A stretch of 64,000 nt of DNA. Origin: Desulfosporosinus sp. FKB. GTDB taxonomy: Bacteria; Bacillota; Desulfitobacteriia; Desulfitobacteriales; Desulfitobacteriaceae. The notes under the pieces are model-generated. The model worked only from the letters and a program-made list of their open reading frames with translations, was not told the DNA's origin and did not search any database. Numbering within the stretch: the stretch's first letter is position 1; each line of letters starts with the position of its first letter. A program made the translations under genes and the position numbers. Where the stretch lies: contig NZ_NADJ01000034.1 of NCBI RefSeq assembly GCF_002196705.1, positions 78,097 through 142,096 on the forward strand, read 5' to 3'. Shown here one piece after another: positions 63,886 through 64,000 of the stretch.

Positions 63886-64000
<115 letters not shown>

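Overview
The window looks like chromosomal DNA of an anaerobic, endospore-forming, low-to-medium GC Firmicute. Spore genes (splB, an alpha/beta-type SASP, a GerMN-domain amidase), strong AGGAGG ribosome binding sites, a DinR/LexA-type SOS box, selenocysteine-dependent formate dehydrogenase and LutABC lactate oxidation together suggest Clostridia of the Desulfosporosinus/Desulfitobacterium (Peptococcales) group. The genus is an inference. The last ~115 bases are the 5' end of a 16S rRNA gene, so an rRNA operon starts at the right edge.

Layout. 0-6.4 kb: a c-di-GMP signalling protein cut by the window edge, a PLP aminotransferase, and the cobalamin late-assembly operon cobT-cobU-cobS (minus strand) behind a cobalamin riboswitch with an intrinsic terminator. 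6.4-11 kb: a damaged small cytochrome c gene, a CNNM/CorC-type membrane protein, asnB with a Fur-like box, and a small Cys-rich membrane protein. 11-16 kb: dapL (lysine), then the carboxyspermidine dehydrogenase/decarboxylase pair (polyamines). 16-27 kb: two NhaC-type antiporter paralogues, an aminotransferase, a patatin, a ferredoxin-domain regulator-like protein, a nitroreductase, a chemoreceptor and a YgjP-type metallopeptidase. 27-41 kb: LysR genes, phasin-like protein plus UbiB kinase, splB, lutABC, several very small genes, and hutP-hutH with a HutP-type attenuator between them. 41-46 kb: cupin, then a copper module csoR-copA-copZ. 46-53 kb: an SOS-promoter Y-family polymerase, GNAT, thioredoxin+MauE pair, dinB, spore proteins, hemolysin III and YbjN. 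52-59 kb: a membrane Cache-HAMP-HTH one-component regulator followed by a Tat-exported formate dehydrogenase operon fdhA(Sec)-fdhB-fdhC-fdhE. 59-64 kb: prfC, a 37-residue Cys-rich gene, a cell-wall amidase and the rrn promoter.

The most distinctive signal is a family of at least ten intergenic repeats of about 55-187 bp, in two sequence subtypes. They share one modular set of hairpins and show compensatory base-pair changes, and single hairpins are missing from some copies. Several copies sit at or inside the 3' ends of genes: next to the asnB stop, forming the last ~30 codons of a LysR gene, and at the copA stop. They look like non-autonomous relatives of IS200/IS605-type elements or structured RNA elements. 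Two near-identical inverted copies flank the 4.3 kb segment holding a LysR gene and hutPH. Other notable points are the UGA/SECIS in fdhA, the possible operator upstream of it, the HutP attenuator with NAG triplets at 7-nt spacing, and four small genes of 31-64 residues (36319-36489, 36930-37025, 38354-38545, 61601-61714).
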